This document shows, piece after piece, positions 1 to 10,545 of a stretch of 64,000 nucleotides of DNA; within the stretch, counting starts at the first letter, position 1, and the number at the start of each line of letters is the position of its first letter. The translations under genes were made by a program, and so were the position numbers. Below the pieces are notes generated by a model, which ran no database searches, had not been told where the DNA came from, and was given only the letters and a program-made list of their open reading frames with translations. This DNA is from Pseudomonadota bacterium (GTDB taxonomy: Bacteria > Pseudomonadota > Gammaproteobacteria > Burkholderiales > Burkholderiaceae_F), in the NCBI GenBank assembly GCA_029778535.1, contig JAKOQB010000041.1:1-64000 (forward strand). Reading direction: 5' to 3'.

Positions 1-1
1 C

Positions 2-130
2 AACCAACGCGGGCCGTGGTGGAACAGTGGCGCGAGCCACATGAACGCGGCCTTCCCGAAGTTCTACTTTGATCGCTTGGGGCTGGTGTCGCTGCTCGAT
101 ACGACGCGACGACTCCAGTGTCTTTCATGA
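2..130 (+). CDS. ltrA: Group II intron-encoded reverse transcriptase/maturase, C-terminal fragment
   Basis: Only the C-terminal 42 residues are in the window. In frame 2 they read PWWNSGASHMNAAFPK, then FDRLGLVSLLD, then a TGA at 128-130. This is the characteristic tail of bacterial group II intron reverse transcriptase/maturases, where the X/thumb region ends with a WWNAGASHMN-type block and a LGLVSLxD block. The protein splices its own intron RNA and drives retrohoming by target-primed reverse transcription. The stop lies immediately before the domain V hairpin. Whether the full protein is intact cannot be judged here. Confidence 0.8.
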   Translation, partial: NQRGPWWNSGASHMNAAFPKFYFDRLGLVSLLDTTRRLQCLS

Positions 131-201
131 ACCGCCGTATGCGGAACCGCACGTACGGTGGTGTGAGAGGGCGACGGGAGCGACCCCGTCCCCTACTCGA
201 T
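131..201 (+). ncRNA. Group II intron domains V and VI
   Basis: Bases 131-163 fold into a domain V hairpin: ACCGCCGTAT pairs with the ACGTACGGTGGT arm, and the upper stem GCGG...CCGC is closed by a GAA-type loop. The catalytic triad position carries CGC. After a short linker, 173-190 form a GACGGG/CCCGTC stem as domain VI, followed by the CTACTCGAT end. Both domains are needed for branching and splicing. Pairing was read by eye and no folding energy was computed. Confidence 0.7.
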
Positions 202-360
202 TGCCCGCCGCCGGGGACCAGGTCGCGAAATGACACGGCCCGGCGATCCCTCGATCTGAACGCCCCGGCGGGCGCTTTTCCGACGTTTCGCATCGCGACG
301 CGCGACGATGAGCGTCGCGGCGACCGCGCCGTCGTCGGATGCGCGCATGGAGAAGCACCA

Positions 361-2089
361 TTGCAGTTCATCGCCCGCCAGACCGTACGTCACCGTTTCG
401 CCCTGCTCGGCGCAATCGCTTTGCTGTCGGCCGCCATTCCGACCGCCCTGTTCGTCCGCGACGCCCATCGGGACATGCAGAGAGTCGGGAGGGAGTCCGC
501 TGGCGTGTTGCCGACGAGGGCAATGCTCAAGGCGATCCGGCTGGCGCAACAGCATCGGGAGCTTTCGGCACTGGTTGTCGGCGGCAACGCGGCGATGGAA
601 TCACAACGTGCGGCCAAGCAGCAGGAAGTCGATCAGGCCTACCAGGCAGTGTCCGCTGCGTCGGCCTGACTGCGCGATCCGGCGTCGCATGCGGCCTGGA
701 GCAAGGCGCAGCAGGACTGGTCCGTGCTGCGGGCGAGGATTGTGCGCGGGGACCTCACGGTTGCAGACAGCAACGATGAACACGGCGCACTGATCGAGCA
801 GCTTCTGCAGACGAACTCCCGGTTTGCGGACGATTTCGGCCTGTCGCTCGATCCCGAGCTCGCTACGAATCGGCTCGTCCAGGCAGTGACGTACGCGCTG
901 CCGTCGCTGGCCGAGGAATTGGGCAAGGTGCGTGCGTAGGGCGGCGGCATGCTGGCGACGAAAAATTTGTCGGTGATCGATCGCCAGGCGCTCGGCGTCC
1001 ACGTGTCCAAGGCGGCAGATGCGCTTGCACAAGTGTCGCGCGTGTTTGAGACGGTGGCGGTCGCCAATCCGGGATTGAAGGACCGCCTGGACGGCCCGCT
1101 GCGCGAAGCCATTGAGCTGGCGCGCCAGGCGATGCGGCTGGCGACGGAGCAGATCGTGGCTCAGTCCCAGCTGACCTACGCGGCGCCGGAGTTCGTTGCC
1201 ATCCTGGCCCGCGCGATCGACGCGCAGTTCAAGGTGAATGAAGCGGCGACCGACGTGCTCGATTCGATGCTCGGCCTGCGCGCGAGTTCGCAAAGGATGC
1301 GCCTGATTCTGATGCTGGGTGCGATCGCCGTGCTGATTGGAGTCGGTTCATCGATCACACTGGTGGCCGCGCGTTCGATCACCGACGAGCTCGGCGCTGA
1401 GCCGGGCGAAGTGGTCGCGATCGCCAATGCCGTGGCCGCCGGCAACCTGACGACCGCGATCGCGCAGCGCCCGGGCGATCGCACGAGCATCATGGCGGCG
1501 ATGGCGCGCATGCAACAGTCGCTGCGCGAGCTGGTCGAACGAGTTCGTCAGAGCGTCGATTCGATCGCGACCGGCTCCGCCCGGATTGCGGCCGGCAACC
1601 AGGATTTGAGCTCGCGCACCGAGGAGCAGGCATCGAGCCTGCAGCAGACCGCAGCGTCGATGGAGCAGCTCACCAGCACGGTGAAGCAGAGTGCGGACAA
1701 CGCGCGGCAGGCGAACCGGCTGGCGGCCGCCGCATCGGAATCCGCGGGCAGGGGCGGCGTGGTGGTGGGGCAGGTCGTATCGACGATGGAAGACATCAGC
1801 GCATCGAGCAAGAAGATTTCCGAGATCATCAACGTGATCGACAGCATCGCGTTCCAGACCAATATCCTGGCGCTGAACGCGGCGGTCGAGGCCGCGCGCG
1901 CCGGCGAGCAGGGCCGCGGCTTCGCGGTCGTGGCAGGCGATCGCGCAGCTCGACCGGATGACGCAGCAGAACGCGGCGCTGGTCGAGCAGTCGAGCGCCG
2001 CCGCGCATTCGATGAGCGAGCAGGCCGGCCGGCTGGCCGAAGCCGTCGCGATGTTCAGGGTGGAAGGCGGCGCGGCGCAGCCGACGTAA
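361..2089 (+). pseudogene. Methyl-accepting chemotaxis protein, degraded (two stops and an internal deletion)
   Basis: Frame 1 encodes a recognisable MCP from a TTG at 361 (GGAGA 8 bases upstream): a first membrane helix (FALLGAIALLSAAIPTALF), a periplasmic helical bundle, a second helix ([15 protein letters not shown]), a HAMP region and a signalling domain with [20 protein letters not shown] and [20 protein letters not shown]. It is broken three times. In-frame TGA lies at 667-669 and TAG at 937-939. After GFAVVA near 1935 the sequence jumps, out of frame, to [19 protein letters not shown] (frame 2) and ends at TAA 2087-2089. About 70 residues of the normal signalling hairpin stem are missing at that join. 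The gene cannot make a working chemoreceptor. It lies just downstream of the intron. Confidence 0.85.
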
Positions 2090-2099
2090 CCGTTGCTTC

Positions 2100-2170
2100 G
2101 TCGCCCCGGCGCAGGCCGGGGCCCGATCTGCGGCCGCTCGAACTTGGGCCCCGGCCTGCGCCGGGGCGAC
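2100..2170. repeat. Family A palindromic repeat, copy 1
   Basis: A GTCGCCCCGGCGCAGGCCGG arm is followed by a roughly 20-base loop and the inverted arm CCGGCCTGCGCCGGGGCGAC. The same element recurs near 13439, 16269, 28591 and 41258. It sits in the convergent gap between the MCP pseudogene and the hisN-like gene, so it could also act as a bidirectional terminator, although no T-tract follows. Confidence 0.9.
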
Positions 2171-2178
2171 AGGCCATC

Positions 2179-3009
2179 TCAGCCGCCGGCGTGCACCAGC
2201 CGCAGCAGCTCGTCGTGCAGCGAACCCGCGGTGGCAAGCAGCGACGGGTCGTCGAGCGGATCGCCGCCGCGCCAGCTCGTGACGCGACCCCCCGCGCCTT
2301 CCACCACCGGAACGATCGCCGCGACATCCCAGTACGCGAGCGTCGGGTCGAGCATCGCGTCGGCGCCGGCCGTGCATAGGGCGAAGTAGCCGAAGCAGTC
2401 GCCCCAGGTGCGGTACAGCTTCGCGCGCCGGATCACGTTCTCGATGCCCGCGCCGGCGCGCTGCTCGCCGGTGGACCAGTGCGTGGTCGCAAGCACGGTG
2501 GCTTCTTCGAGCTGCCGGCACGTGCGCACGCGCACTGCGCGCTGCGTGCCGTCCGAGGCATAGAGCCGCGTCTCGCCCGCATGGCCGATCAGCGCCACGC
2601 CGGCGGCCGGATGCGCGAGCGCGCCGAGGATCGGCCTGAAGCCGGCGCCGTCGTCGCGCTCCAGCGCGATCAGCGTGCCGAACAGGAAGCAGTTGGTGAT
2701 GAACGCGCGCGTGCCGTCGACCGGATCGAGCACCCAGCGGTAGCCGCGGCCCATCTTGGCGCCGAACTCCTCGCCGAGGATGCCGTGGTCCGGATAGCGT
2801 GCCTCGATCAGCTTGCGCATCGCTTCTTCCGCGCCGCGATCGGCGAGCGTGACCGGGCTGGCATCGCCCTTGGTCATCACCGCGGTGCCGCTGAGGAAGT
2901 ACGGCCGGATCACGCGGAACGCCGCGCCGATCAGCTCGTGCATGAAGCCGACGAACTCGCGCCGCTCGGCGTCGCTCGCGGCCCCGGCGTAGCGCCGCCA
3001 GTCCTTCAT
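2179..3009 (-). CDS. hisN: Inositol monophosphatase-family phosphatase (HisN-like histidinol-phosphatase)
   Basis: This is a 276-residue enzyme of the Mg-dependent inositol monophosphatase superfamily, which hydrolyses phosphate monoesters in the cytoplasm. The metal-binding motifs are clear: GEEFG at residues 79-83, WVLDPVDGT at 92-100, and a C-terminal [15 protein letters not shown] block. The closest named group by feel is HisN-type histidinol-phosphate phosphatase, but substrate cannot be read from sequence and other monoesters are possible. It starts 8 bases after the stop of the Na/Pi transporter gene and is the last gene of the phosphonate minus-strand arm, so a role in phosphorus metabolism is also conceivable. 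Confidence 0.8.
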   Translation of the reverse strand: MKDWRRYAGAASDAERREFVGFMHELIGAAFRVIRPYFLSGTAVMTKGDASPVTLADRGAEEAMRKLIEARYPDHGILGEEFGAKMGRGYRWVLDPVDGTRAFITNCFLFGTLIALERDDGAGFRPILGALAHPAAGVALIGHAGETRLYASDGTQRAVRVRTCRQLEEATVLATTHWSTGEQRAGAGIENVIRRAKLYRTWGDCFGYFALCTAGADAMLDPTLAYWDVAAIVPVVEGAGGRVTSWRGGDPLDDPSLLATAGSLHDELLRLVHAGG

Positions 3010-3016
3010 GCGCGCT

Positions 3017-4699
3017 TCACGCGTGCCGGTGCTCGTCGGCGGCGAACAGCGCCGGCTGGCGCTCGCCGACCAGGCGCGTCTTCGACAGCACGCCGGCCTG
3101 CTCGAGGATCGGATACGCCATCGCGCAGAACAGCGAGTTGATGCGCTTGAAGTCCGACAGCAGGTCCAGGTGCAGCGAGCTGGTCTCGACCGATTGCGGC
3201 GAATTGCCGCTCAGTCGCTGCAGGTGGTTATCGGCGTAGCGCATTTCGAGTTCGCGGAAGCTCACCTTCTCCCCGATGAGTTGCTGCGCCGTCTTCAGGT
3301 CGCCGTGCAGGAACACCGCCACCGCCAGCTTGAGATTCCCGAGCAGCCGCGCGTGCAGGTCCTCGATCTCCTGCATGCCGGCCGGCGAGAACGACAGGCC
3401 CAGCGCGATCTTCTTTTCCGCGATGTCGACCAGCACGCGCTCGATGATGTCGCCCGCGTGTTCCATGTTGATGGCGAACTGGATGATATCGGCCCAGCGC
3501 TTGGATTCCGCCGCCTCCAGCGCCTCGCGGCTGACCTGCGTCAGGTACAGCTTGATCGCGGTGTACAGGCGGTCGACCTCATCGTCGCGCGCGCACAGCC
3601 GTTCGGCGAGCTGAAAGTCGTCGGTCTTGAGCACGCGCAGCAGGCCATCGAGCATGTCCTGCACCACGTCCGCGAGTCGGATCGCTTCGCGCGCCGCGTT
3701 GCCGATCGCCAGCGGCGGCGTCGACAGCGCGACCGGGTCGAGGTGCTTGGGCGTGCCGGGCGCATCAGCGGCGAGCGGCGCGGGCAGCAGGCGTTCGACC
3801 AGTTGCGCGGTGCGGCCGACGAACTGGATGAAAAGCACCGCCAGCATCAGGTTGAATGCAAGGTGTGCGTTGACGACGATCGCCTTCGCATCGCCGTCGA
3901 GCTTTGTCAGCCACTCCAGCCCATAGGAAAGCAGCGGGATCGCGATCGCGCAGCCCGCGATCTTAAACAGCAAATTGCCGAGCGGCACCCGGCGCGCGAT
4001 CGATCCGGCGCGCAGCGTCGTCAGCAGTGCGATCAATCCGCCGCCCAGGTTCGCACCGAGCACGATCGCCAGCGCGACCGGCAGCGACAGCACGTGCGAG
4101 GCGGTCAGCGTTGCGGTCAGCAGCACGACCGCCAGACTCGAATAGAACACGATCGCGAACAGGGCCCCAACCAGCACGTCCAGCAGCACGTCGCCGGTCA
4201 GGGTCGCGAACAGCACCTTGACTCCGGCCGCCTGCGCCAGCGGCGCGGTCGCCTGCACGATCAGTTGCAGCGCCAGGATCATCACGCCCAGCCCGAGCAC
4301 GACCTTGCCGATCTGCCCGACGTGCTCGTTCTTCTTCGACAGGTACGGAATCACGCCGGCGATGATCGCCAGCGGCGCGAGCCAAGAGAGGTTCAGCGCG
4401 AAGAACTGCACCATCAACGCCGTGCCGACGTCGGCGCCCAGCATCACCGCCAGCGCCGCCGAGGTCGCAATCACACCCTGCGACACAAAGCTCGATACCA
4501 GCAGCGCGGTGGCGGTCGAGCTCTGCAGCAGCCCGGTCACGCCGATGCCGGCCACGAACGCCATGTAGCGCCGGTCGGAGCTGCCGCGCAGCACCTGGCG
4601 CAGGTTGGCACCGAACAGGCGCAGCACGCCGGTGCGGACGATGTGCGTGCCCCACACCAGCAGAGCGACGGCGGCGAGCAGGTTCAGCAGTGCTTGCAC
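3017..4699 (-). CDS. Na/Pi cotransporter family protein with C-terminal PhoU-like domain
   Basis: The protein has 560 residues. The N-terminal two thirds is a run of hydrophobic helices with the duplicated GLLQSSTATALLVSSF-type signature of the Na+/Pi cotransporter (NptA/YjbB) family. The C-terminal third (about residue 340 on) is soluble and helical, like PhoU. Bacterial members move inorganic phosphate across the inner membrane, and the E. coli homologue YjbB exports it. The gene begins with GTG, 15 bases after the phnY stop, and is therefore probably co-transcribed with the phosphonate degradation genes. Inference: it relieves the phosphate load produced when phosphonoacetate is hydrolysed. 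Confidence 0.88.
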   Translation of the reverse strand: MQALLNLLAAVALLVWGTHIVRTGVLRLFGANLRQVLRGSSDRRYMAFVAGIGVTGLLQSSTATALLVSSFVSQGVIATSAALAVMLGADVGTALMVQFFALNLSWLAPLAIIAGVIPYLSKKNEHVGQIGKVVLGLGVMILALQLIVQATAPLAQAAGVKVLFATLTGDVLLDVLVGALFAIVFYSSLAVVLLTATLTASHVLSLPVALAIVLGANLGGGLIALLTTLRAGSIARRVPLGNLLFKIAGCAIAIPLLSYGLEWLTKLDGDAKAIVVNAHLAFNLMLAVLFIQFVGRTAQLVERLLPAPLAADAPGTPKHLDPVALSTPPLAIGNAAREAIRLADVVQDMLDGLLRVLKTDDFQLAERLCARDDEVDRLYTAIKLYLTQVSREALEAAESKRWADIIQFAINMEHAGDIIERVLVDIAEKKIALGLSFSPAGMQEIEDLHARLLGNLKLAVAVFLHGDLKTAQQLIGEKVSFRELEMRYADNHLQRLSGNSPQSVETSSLHLDLLSDFKRINSLFCAMAYPILEQAGVLSKTRLVGERQPALFAADEHRHA

Positions 4700-4714
4700 T
4701 TCAGTTTCGCGGGG

Positions 4715-7365
<2,651 letters not shown>

Positions 7366-8118
7366 CTATCCTCGTCTCGATCCCGCGCGTGCGCGCGCCG
7401 CGCGGCCACGCTCCGATTCGGCGCGCAGCATGCGCTCCTTGCTCTCGATCACGTGCGCGAACATCGCGCGCCCGGCGGCCTCCGCGTCGCCGGACTGGAT
7501 CGCCCTGAGGATCTGGCGATGCTCGGCGACCGAATGCGGCAGCGCCTGCTGCTGCGCCAGATTGCGGCGGCGGAACAGCGCAAGCTCCTTGACCAGCTTG
7601 CGGTAGGTCGCGGCCATCTTGCGGTTGCCCGCGTACTCGACCAGCCGGTCGTGGAACTGCAGGTTCAGCAGGTGGTAGGCATCGGCGTCGTCGGCGCGCG
7701 CCGCCTGCTCCATCTGCTCGACCAGCGATTTGAGCTGCCGTCCCTGCTCGGCGGTCAGCGTCGCGGCGACCGTGCGGCCGACCAGTTCGTCCATCACCGC
7801 GCGCAGGTCGAAGATTTCGATCGCCTCTTCGACCGGGATGTCGCGCACGAACGCGCCGCGGTTCTTCTCCTGCCGCACAAGGCCGGCCTCCTCGAGCATT
7901 CGAAACGCCTCGCGGATCGGTCCACGCGACACGCCGAGCTTGTCTGACAGCCACGCCTCGGTCAGCTTGGTCCCCGGCGCCAGCTCGCCGGCCAGGATCA
8001 TGCGCTCGATCTCCTGCTGCACGGCCGAGGCGAGCGAGCGCGTGCGCAGCAGCGCGATGGTCGGATGGGCGACGACGTTGCCGCCGGGCGGCGGCGCGGC
8101 GGGAGCGCGGGCAGGCAT
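7366..8118 (-). CDS. phnR: GntR-family regulator of phosphonate utilisation (FCD type)
   Basis: This is a 250-residue GntR/FadR-type regulator. Residues ~25-90 form the winged helix, with ILAGELAPGTKLTEAWLSDK leading to the recognition segment LGVSRGPIREAF. The C-terminal FCD effector domain has the metal/ligand histidines (FHDRLVEY, SVAEHRQIL, MFAHVIES). It resembles the regulator subgroup found beside AEP catabolic genes in Burkholderia. It is the first gene of the minus arm and probably controls both divergent arms by binding the TTGT/ACAA sites at 8147-8179. The ligand is unknown; AEP or phosphonoacetaldehyde would make sense. Confidence 0.88.
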   Translation of the reverse strand: MPARAPAAPPPGGNVVAHPTIALLRTRSLASAVQQEIERMILAGELAPGTKLTEAWLSDKLGVSRGPIREAFRMLEEAGLVRQEKNRGAFVRDIPVEEAIEIFDLRAVMDELVGRTVAATLTAEQGRQLKSLVEQMEQAARADDADAYHLLNLQFHDRLVEYAGNRKMAATYRKLVKELALFRRRNLAQQQALPHSVAEHRQILRAIQSGDAEAAGRAMFAHVIESKERMLRAESERGRAARARAGSRRG

Positions 8119-8146
8119 GCGGCGCAGTCTAGGGGTGCGGCGGTCG

Positions 8147-8179
8147 ATTGTCTACAATCCGCAAAAGACAATTGACAAC
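8147..8179. promoter_or_regulatory. Probable GntR operator in the divergent phn control region
   Basis: ATTGTCTACAAT at 8147-8158 is a perfect inverted repeat with a 2-base centre, and GACAA half-sites follow at 8167-8171 and 8174-8178. TTGTNNACAA palindromes are a common FCD-GntR operator form. The site lies between the regulator gene and aepX and overlaps a good -35 box. Binding is inferred. Confidence 0.6.
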
Positions 8180-8201
8180 GAAAAACGCGGCTGCGTAGAC
8201 T
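8172..8201 (+). promoter_or_regulatory. Candidate sigma70 promoter for the AEP transport operon
   Basis: A perfect -35 box TTGACA (8172-8177) is followed after 18 bases by TAGACT (8196-8201) as the -10. The -35 box overlaps the second operator half-site cluster, which fits repression by the GntR protein. The leader to the aepX start is about 115 bases. Confidence 0.5.
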
Positions 8202-8324
8202 CGCCGCGCCACTGCCGATCGGCTTCATCGCCGGCGCTGTCACCGTCGCGTCAACTGCGTTCCATAGTCTGGCGGGCTGTGCCGCGACACGTGAGTCACA
8301 GACATTCCACCAAGGAGGGGTTCC

Positions 8325-9353
8325 ATGGCATTGCGTCGTCTTGCGGCCGGCATCGCTGCCGGCCTGATCGGTTCATTGTTCGCTATCGGCGCTTCGGCGC
8401 AGAAAACGCAGCTCACCGTCTACACCGCGCTGGAGACGGATCAGCTCAAGGCCTACCAGGCCGGCTTCGAGAAGGCCAATCCGAACATCGAGATCGTGTG
8501 GGTGCGCGACTCCACCGGCGTGATTACCGCCAAGCTGCTGGCGGAGAAGGCCAACCCGAAGGCCGACGTCGTGATGGGCGTGGCGGCCACCAGCATGGCG
8601 ATCTTCGATGCCGAGGGCATGCTGCAGCCGTACGCGCCGGCCGGCCTCAATCGCATCGCCGCGCAGTACCGCGACAGCAAGAACCCGCCGGCGTGGGTCG
8701 GCATGGACGTGTGGGGCGCGACGATCTGCTTCAACACGGCGGAAGCCGCCAAGCGCAACATCCCGAAGCCCGAGACCTGGCGCGACCTGCTGAAGCCTGT
8801 CTACAAGGGGCAGATCGTGATGCCGCACCCGGCGTCGAGCGGCACCGGCTTCTTCGACGTATCGGCGTGGCTGCAACTGTGGGGCGAAGCCGACGGCTGG
8901 AAATACATGGACGGCCTGCACGAGAACATCGCCCAATACATGCACTCGGGCTCGCGGCCATGCGCGTCGGCCGCCAACGGCGAATACGTGGTCGGCATCT
9001 CGTTCGAGTACCGCGCCAACCGTGAGAAGGCGCAGGGCAAGCCGATCGACCTCGTGTTCCCCAAGGAGGGGCTGGGCTGGGATCTCGAAGCGATAGGCAT
9101 CTACAAGGGCACTAAGAACCTGGCCGCGGCGCAGAAGCTGCTGGACTGGGCGGCGTCGGACGCGGCGATGGACCTGTACGCGCACAACTTCGCGATCGTC
9201 GCGGTGCCGGCGCTGTCCAAGCCGCTGCCGAACGTTCCCGCCGACTACGGTACGCGGCTGGTGAAGAACGATTTCATGTGGGCGGCGAAGAATCGCGACC
9301 GGATACTCGCGGAATGGAGCAAGCGGTACGAATCGAAAGCCGCTCCCAAATGA
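8325..9353 (+). CDS. aepX: 2-aminoethylphosphonate ABC transporter, periplasmic binding protein
   Basis: The 342-residue protein has a signal peptide (hydrophobic core AAGIAAGLIGSLFAIGASA, cleavage after ASA near residue 25) and a type-2 periplasmic binding fold related to iron(III)-binding proteins: LTVYTALETDQLKAY, WVRDSTGVI, GVAATSM, PHPASSGTGFFDV. It should capture AEP in the periplasm. It is the first gene of the plus arm, has a strong AAGGAGG site at 8311-8317, and is followed by its ATPase and a fused permease. The gene name follows the AepXVW transporter; PhnS2 is the older family label. Confidence 0.88.
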   Translation: MALRRLAAGIAAGLIGSLFAIGASAQKTQLTVYTALETDQLKAYQAGFEKANPNIEIVWVRDSTGVITAKLLAEKANPKADVVMGVAATSMAIFDAEGMLQPYAPAGLNRIAAQYRDSKNPPAWVGMDVWGATICFNTAEAAKRNIPKPETWRDLLKPVYKGQIVMPHPASSGTGFFDVSAWLQLWGEADGWKYMDGLHENIAQYMHSGSRPCASAANGEYVVGISFEYRANREKAQGKPIDLVFPKEGLGWDLEAIGIYKGTKNLAAAQKLLDWAASDAAMDLYAHNFAIVAVPALSKPLPNVPADYGTRLVKNDFMWAAKNRDRILAEWSKRYESKAAPK

Positions 9354-9393
9354 CATGACGGATGACGCGCCCCGCGGGCGCCATGACGGCGCG

Positions 9394-9440
9394 GCGCGCC
9401 TATGATCATTCGTCATAGCGCGCGCCGGCGCGCCTCATAG
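9394..9440 (+). other. Inverted repeats between aepX and aepV
   Basis: GCGCGCCTATGA (9394-9405) faces TCATAGCGCGCG (9413-9424), giving a stem with one bulge, and a third related segment GCGCGCCTCATAGG follows. It lies in the 115-base gap inside the transport operon. It could lower expression of the ATPase and permease relative to the binding protein, or protect the upstream mRNA. There is no T-tract, so it is not a standard terminator. Confidence 0.45.
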
Positions 9441-9468
9441 GCGGCGCAGCCGCCGACATATTCTCCGC

Positions 9469-10545
9469 ATGGAAGCGTTGCGGCTCGAGGGCATTCACAA
9501 ATCGTTCGGCGCGTTCGTCGCGCTGAAGTCGATCGACCTGGCGATCACGTCGGGCGAGCTGGTCTGCTTCCTCGGCCCGTCGGGCTGCGGCAAGACCACG
9601 CTGCTGCGGATCATCGCGGGGCTGGAACCGCAGACGCGCGGGCGCGTGATCCAGAGCGGCCGCGACGTGTCCACCGCGCCGCCGGCGGCGCGCGACTACG
9701 GGATCGTGTTCCAGTCGTACGCGCTGTTTCCGAATCTCACCATCCGCGACAACGTCGCCTACGGGCTGGTCAATCGCCGCAAGGCGCGCGCCGAGATCGA
9801 GGCGCGGGTGAAGGAACTGCTGACGCTGGTCGGCCTGCCGGACGCGGGGCCGAAGTATCCGGCGCAGATGTCCGGCGGCCAGCAGCAGCGGGTTGCGCTG
9901 GCGCGCGCTCTGGCCACGTCGCCCAGCCTGCTGCTGCTGGACGAGCCGCTGTCGGCGCTCGACGCCAAGGAGCGCGAGCGGCTGCGCGGCGAGATCCGCC
10001 AGTTGCAGCAGCGTTTGCGCGTGACCACGATCATGGTCACGCACGACCAGGAGGAGGCGCTTTCGATGGCCGATCGCGTGGTCGTGATGAACCACGGCGG
10101 GATCGAGCAGGTCGGCACGCCGATGGAGGCGTACGAGCAGCCGGCCACGCCGTTCGTGGCCGACTTCCTCGGCAAGGTCAACGTGCTGCGCGCGGTGGCG
10201 CTCGGCGACGGGCGCTTCCGCGTGGGACAGGTCGAGCTGCAGACGCGGGCCAACGGTATCGCCGCCGGCGCGAGCGTCAAGCTGTACCTGCGGCCGGAGG
10301 ACCGCGTGCTGTCCGACGCCGGGCCGGTCGAGACGCTGCCGAACGCGCTGCGCGCGACCGTGAAGAGCCTCGATTTCCTCGGTACGTTCTGCCTCGCGCA
10401 CGTCGAGGTCGATGGTTTCGACGGCCAGCGGCTGATGCTGTACTTCTCGCTGAACCAGGCGCTCGAAATGGGCGTGCGCGCGGGCGCGCAGGTGCCGTTC
10501 GCGCTGCGGCCCGAGCGCTTCCGGGTCTTCCCGCAATCGGCATGA
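9469..10545 (+). CDS. aepV: 2-aminoethylphosphonate ABC transporter, ATP-binding protein
   Basis: This is a 358-residue importer ATPase. It has Walker A GPSGCGKTT at 36-44, a Q-loop (FQSYALFPNL), signature MSGGQQQRVALARAL, Walker B SLLLLDEPLSALD and the H-loop VTHDQEEAL. A C-terminal TOBE-like domain follows from about residue 235 (VKLYLRPEDRVL). The TGA overlaps the permease ATG (ATGA at 10542-10545), so the two subunits are translationally coupled. It energises AEP uptake at the inner membrane. Confidence 0.9.
   Translation: MEALRLEGIHKSFGAFVALKSIDLAITSGELVCFLGPSGCGKTTLLRIIAGLEPQTRGRVIQSGRDVSTAPPAARDYGIVFQSYALFPNLTIRDNVAYGLVNRRKARAEIEARVKELLTLVGLPDAGPKYPAQMSGGQQQRVALARALATSPSLLLLDEPLSALDAKERERLRGEIRQLQQRLRVTTIMVTHDQEEALSMADRVVVMNHGGIEQVGTPMEAYEQPATPFVADFLGKVNVLRAVALGDGRFRVGQVELQTRANGIAAGASVKLYLRPEDRVLSDAGPVETLPNALRATVKSLDFLGTFCLAHVEVDGFDGQRLMLYFSLNQALEMGVRAGAQVPFALRPERFRVFPQSA

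Larger units (their letters stand above)
1..202 (+). mobile_element. Group II intron, 3' end (left-truncated by window)
   Basis: The first 202 bases hold the last 43 codons of an intron-encoded reverse transcriptase followed directly by an RNA with the shape of group II intron domains V and VI. The intron starts outside the window. The 3' boundary is placed near the CTACTCGAT sequence at 192-200, by analogy with bacterial group II introns whose ends read this way; the exact last base is uncertain by a few nucleotides. The layout, with the ORF stop only a base or so before domain V, fits bacterial compact (class C-like) introns, but the class is inferred because domains I-IV are not visible. 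Confidence 0.75.

Noticed and set aside
1937..2379. C-terminal continuation of the MCP frame past the deletion
   Set aside because: After GFAVVAG the first frame has no MCP similarity; the conserved ending is in another frame and stops at 2089.
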